From Phormidesmis sp. RL_2_1 (GTDB lineage: Bacteria; Cyanobacteriota; Cyanobacteriia; Phormidesmidales; Phormidesmidaceae): 47,514 nt of DNA. The stretch covers positions 1 to 47,514 of the forward strand of contig JAAUPS010000011.1 of the NCBI GenBank assembly GCA_012033015.1. Reading direction: 5' to 3'. A model generated the notes under the pieces. The model saw nothing but the letters and a program-made list of their open reading frames with translations. It was not told the origin of the DNA and searched no databases. A program made the position numbers and the translations under genes. Shown piece by piece: positions 46,211-47,514 of the stretch (positions within the stretch are counted from its first letter, which is position 1; the number at the start of each line of letters is the position of its first letter).

Positions 46211-47514
46211 TCATCGGCATAAAAACAGTCGCTTGGCAGCTCTGGTGAAAGCGACATAGTAGAGCTGATTGCGCTCGGTGACTTTCCGGTTGAGCATCAA
46301 GTTCGGCACATCTACGAAGACATCTTGAAACGTGGAGCCTTGGCTTTTGTGCACCGTTAGGCTGTAGGCGTAGCTGACCTCGTGAAAAAGTTGTTTGTAA
46401 TCCCAAAAGGCCATCCACTGTTTTTTTTCGGCATAGTCAGCTAGGAGATTTTGAAAGCGTTGCTGTTCATCCTCATGGAGGATTCTCAGCTTGCGTTCTT
46501 GATACTCTTCGGTGACAATTTCTAGCTCCCATACCAGCCAGCCTTCAAACCGCACTAAATAGGCTTCCATGACTAAACATTCTTCCGAGGTTTGGAGCAG
46601 AATGCGGTCTTTTCCCATACAGATATTTTTGGCAATCAGCCGCTCACCTGAGACAAATCTTGCGGCTTTTTCACCATAAATCGCTCTGCGGATTTTATTG
46701 TTGAGGGTGTTTACCCGCTGGTTGGTGTAGGCGAGCACACGGACTTGATCGGCATCTTTCTCGTAGGCTGGACTTTTGAATGCCCGCAGCATCAGATTTT
46801 CCCAGTCGGGCTGGGGTAAGGTGAAAATGCCCTCGGTGTTGGTTTCGTTGCGATCGCTCTGCGGTCGCGGCATAGTGACTCTGCCCAAATTCATCCGAAT
46901 ATCTTCGGCCAGCAGGCCAATCGCGCCACCATAGCGAATGACGGTGGTTAAATCGCTGCGATGAATGATTTTTTCAAAGCAGGGGGCTTCAGCTTCTCCG
47001 ACGGGTGGCAGTTGGGCGGAGTCGCCTACAAATAAAAGCTGGGTGCGCTGGGTCAAGGTTGAAACTGAATTCACCAGCATTTCCCACATCTCTTGATTGA
47101 TCATGGAGCATTCGTCTACCACGACCAAATCGTATTCGGTGGCGAGGTTTTTGCGATCGCGATCGGGCTCAAACTTTTGTCCGCCCGTTTCTTTATCAAT
47201 CACGGGTTTAAGCCCTAGCAGCCTACAGCAGGTCATGCAGTCAACTTTACACCCCCACCGATAAGCCATGGCTTGCAGTACCTTTGTCGCTTTATTGCTA
47301 AGCGCTGTTAGGGCAATGGGTCTGCGATCGCGCTGCTGCTGTAATCGCGCGATTAGCGCTTGCAACAAATGTTGTTTTGCCGTTCCGGCGTCATCCCGTC
47401 AGCAGGTAAATTTTTCATCTGGCTATGGATAAAGCTCTTCGAGGGCTTCGGAGGGCATTCCCGATTGTCTAGTTGGCGTCAGTCGACAATCCCTGGGAGT
47501 ATCTCCGGGACTCA
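46211..47514 (-). CDS. RecD-like/UvrD_C SF1 helicase, 5' part corrupted at the window edge
   Basis: This is an ATP-dependent DNA helicase of the RecD/AAA_30 plus UvrD_C_2 type. Clear motifs are LTALSNKATKVL, LVVVDECSMINQEMW (motif II), LLFVGDSAQLPPVGEA (motif III), LTVHKSQGSTFQDVF (motif V) and YVAFTRAAKRLFL (motif VI). The Walker A loop is damaged: around 47375-47390 the frame gives AGTAKQHLL where one G added and one T removed would give AGTGKTTLL. Further back, KFYLLTGYAGT needs two more indels, and an in-frame stop occurs near 47425. These changes crowd into the last ~150 bases, so poor sequence at the contig end is more likely than real gene decay. The start lies outside. Confidence 0.85.

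Overview
The window looks like a contig piece from a cyanobacterium. GCGATCGC (HIP1) octamers are scattered through it, and the gene content is cyanobacterial: a FAAL/ACP/PKS lipid cluster, a CHASE2 kinase, a Deg/Htr protease, type 2 ArgC, a PstS/SphX-like lipoprotein and SBBP propeller repeats. I cannot name the genus. Raw sequence quality is a caveat. At least eight genes are each split by a 1-nt frameshift, several in homopolymers, while the protein homology continues intact on both sides. The last ~150 bases carry several clustered indels. I treat these as single genes with probable sequence errors.

Layout. (1) Positions 1-15053, minus strand: a biosynthetic operon transcribed FAAL (fatty acyl-AMP ligase) > ACP > AurF/CylC-type diiron enzyme > PKS (KS-AT-KR-ACP) > PKS (KS-AT-DH-ER-KR, running off the left edge). 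The order FAAL-ACP-dimetal enzyme-PKS matches the cylABC start of cylindrocyclophane-type pathways, so a halogenated or oxidised fatty-acid-primed polyketide is the leading reading. (2) 15747-17663, plus strand, divergent: a three-histidine-box fatty acid desaturase and a type II thioesterase, both plausible trans partners of that cluster. (3) 18137-20623: a secreted-looking protein with an RTX-like N-terminus, an Ala/Lys/Glu helix and seven SBBP repeats. (4) 21269-24155: an overlapping NarL-like response regulator and CHASE2 sensor kinase; then a Deg/Htr protease. (5) 26509-30926: a free-standing one-module NRPS, A-MT-PCP-reductase, whose A-domain pocket reads as glycine-like. (6) 31020-35272: a dCache hybrid kinase and a REC-kinase. 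(7) 35433-47514: housekeeping and miscellaneous genes (atypical SDR, two cyanobacterial unknowns, PstS-like lipoprotein, SF2 helicase, tautomerase-fold protein, argC, class III nucleotide cyclase, duplicated-domain membrane protein, threonine aldolase, RecD-like helicase).

Two non-genic signals run through the window. One is an approximately 105-bp dispersed repeat, present as two inverted copies (26032-26133 and 37817-37926), whose core hairpin is conserved with a covarying base pair. The other is an unusual density of short local tandem duplications (12-19 nt units, different at each locus). Their units are multiples of 3 inside genes and mostly not outside genes. I saw no tRNA, rRNA, CRISPR array or transposase gene.
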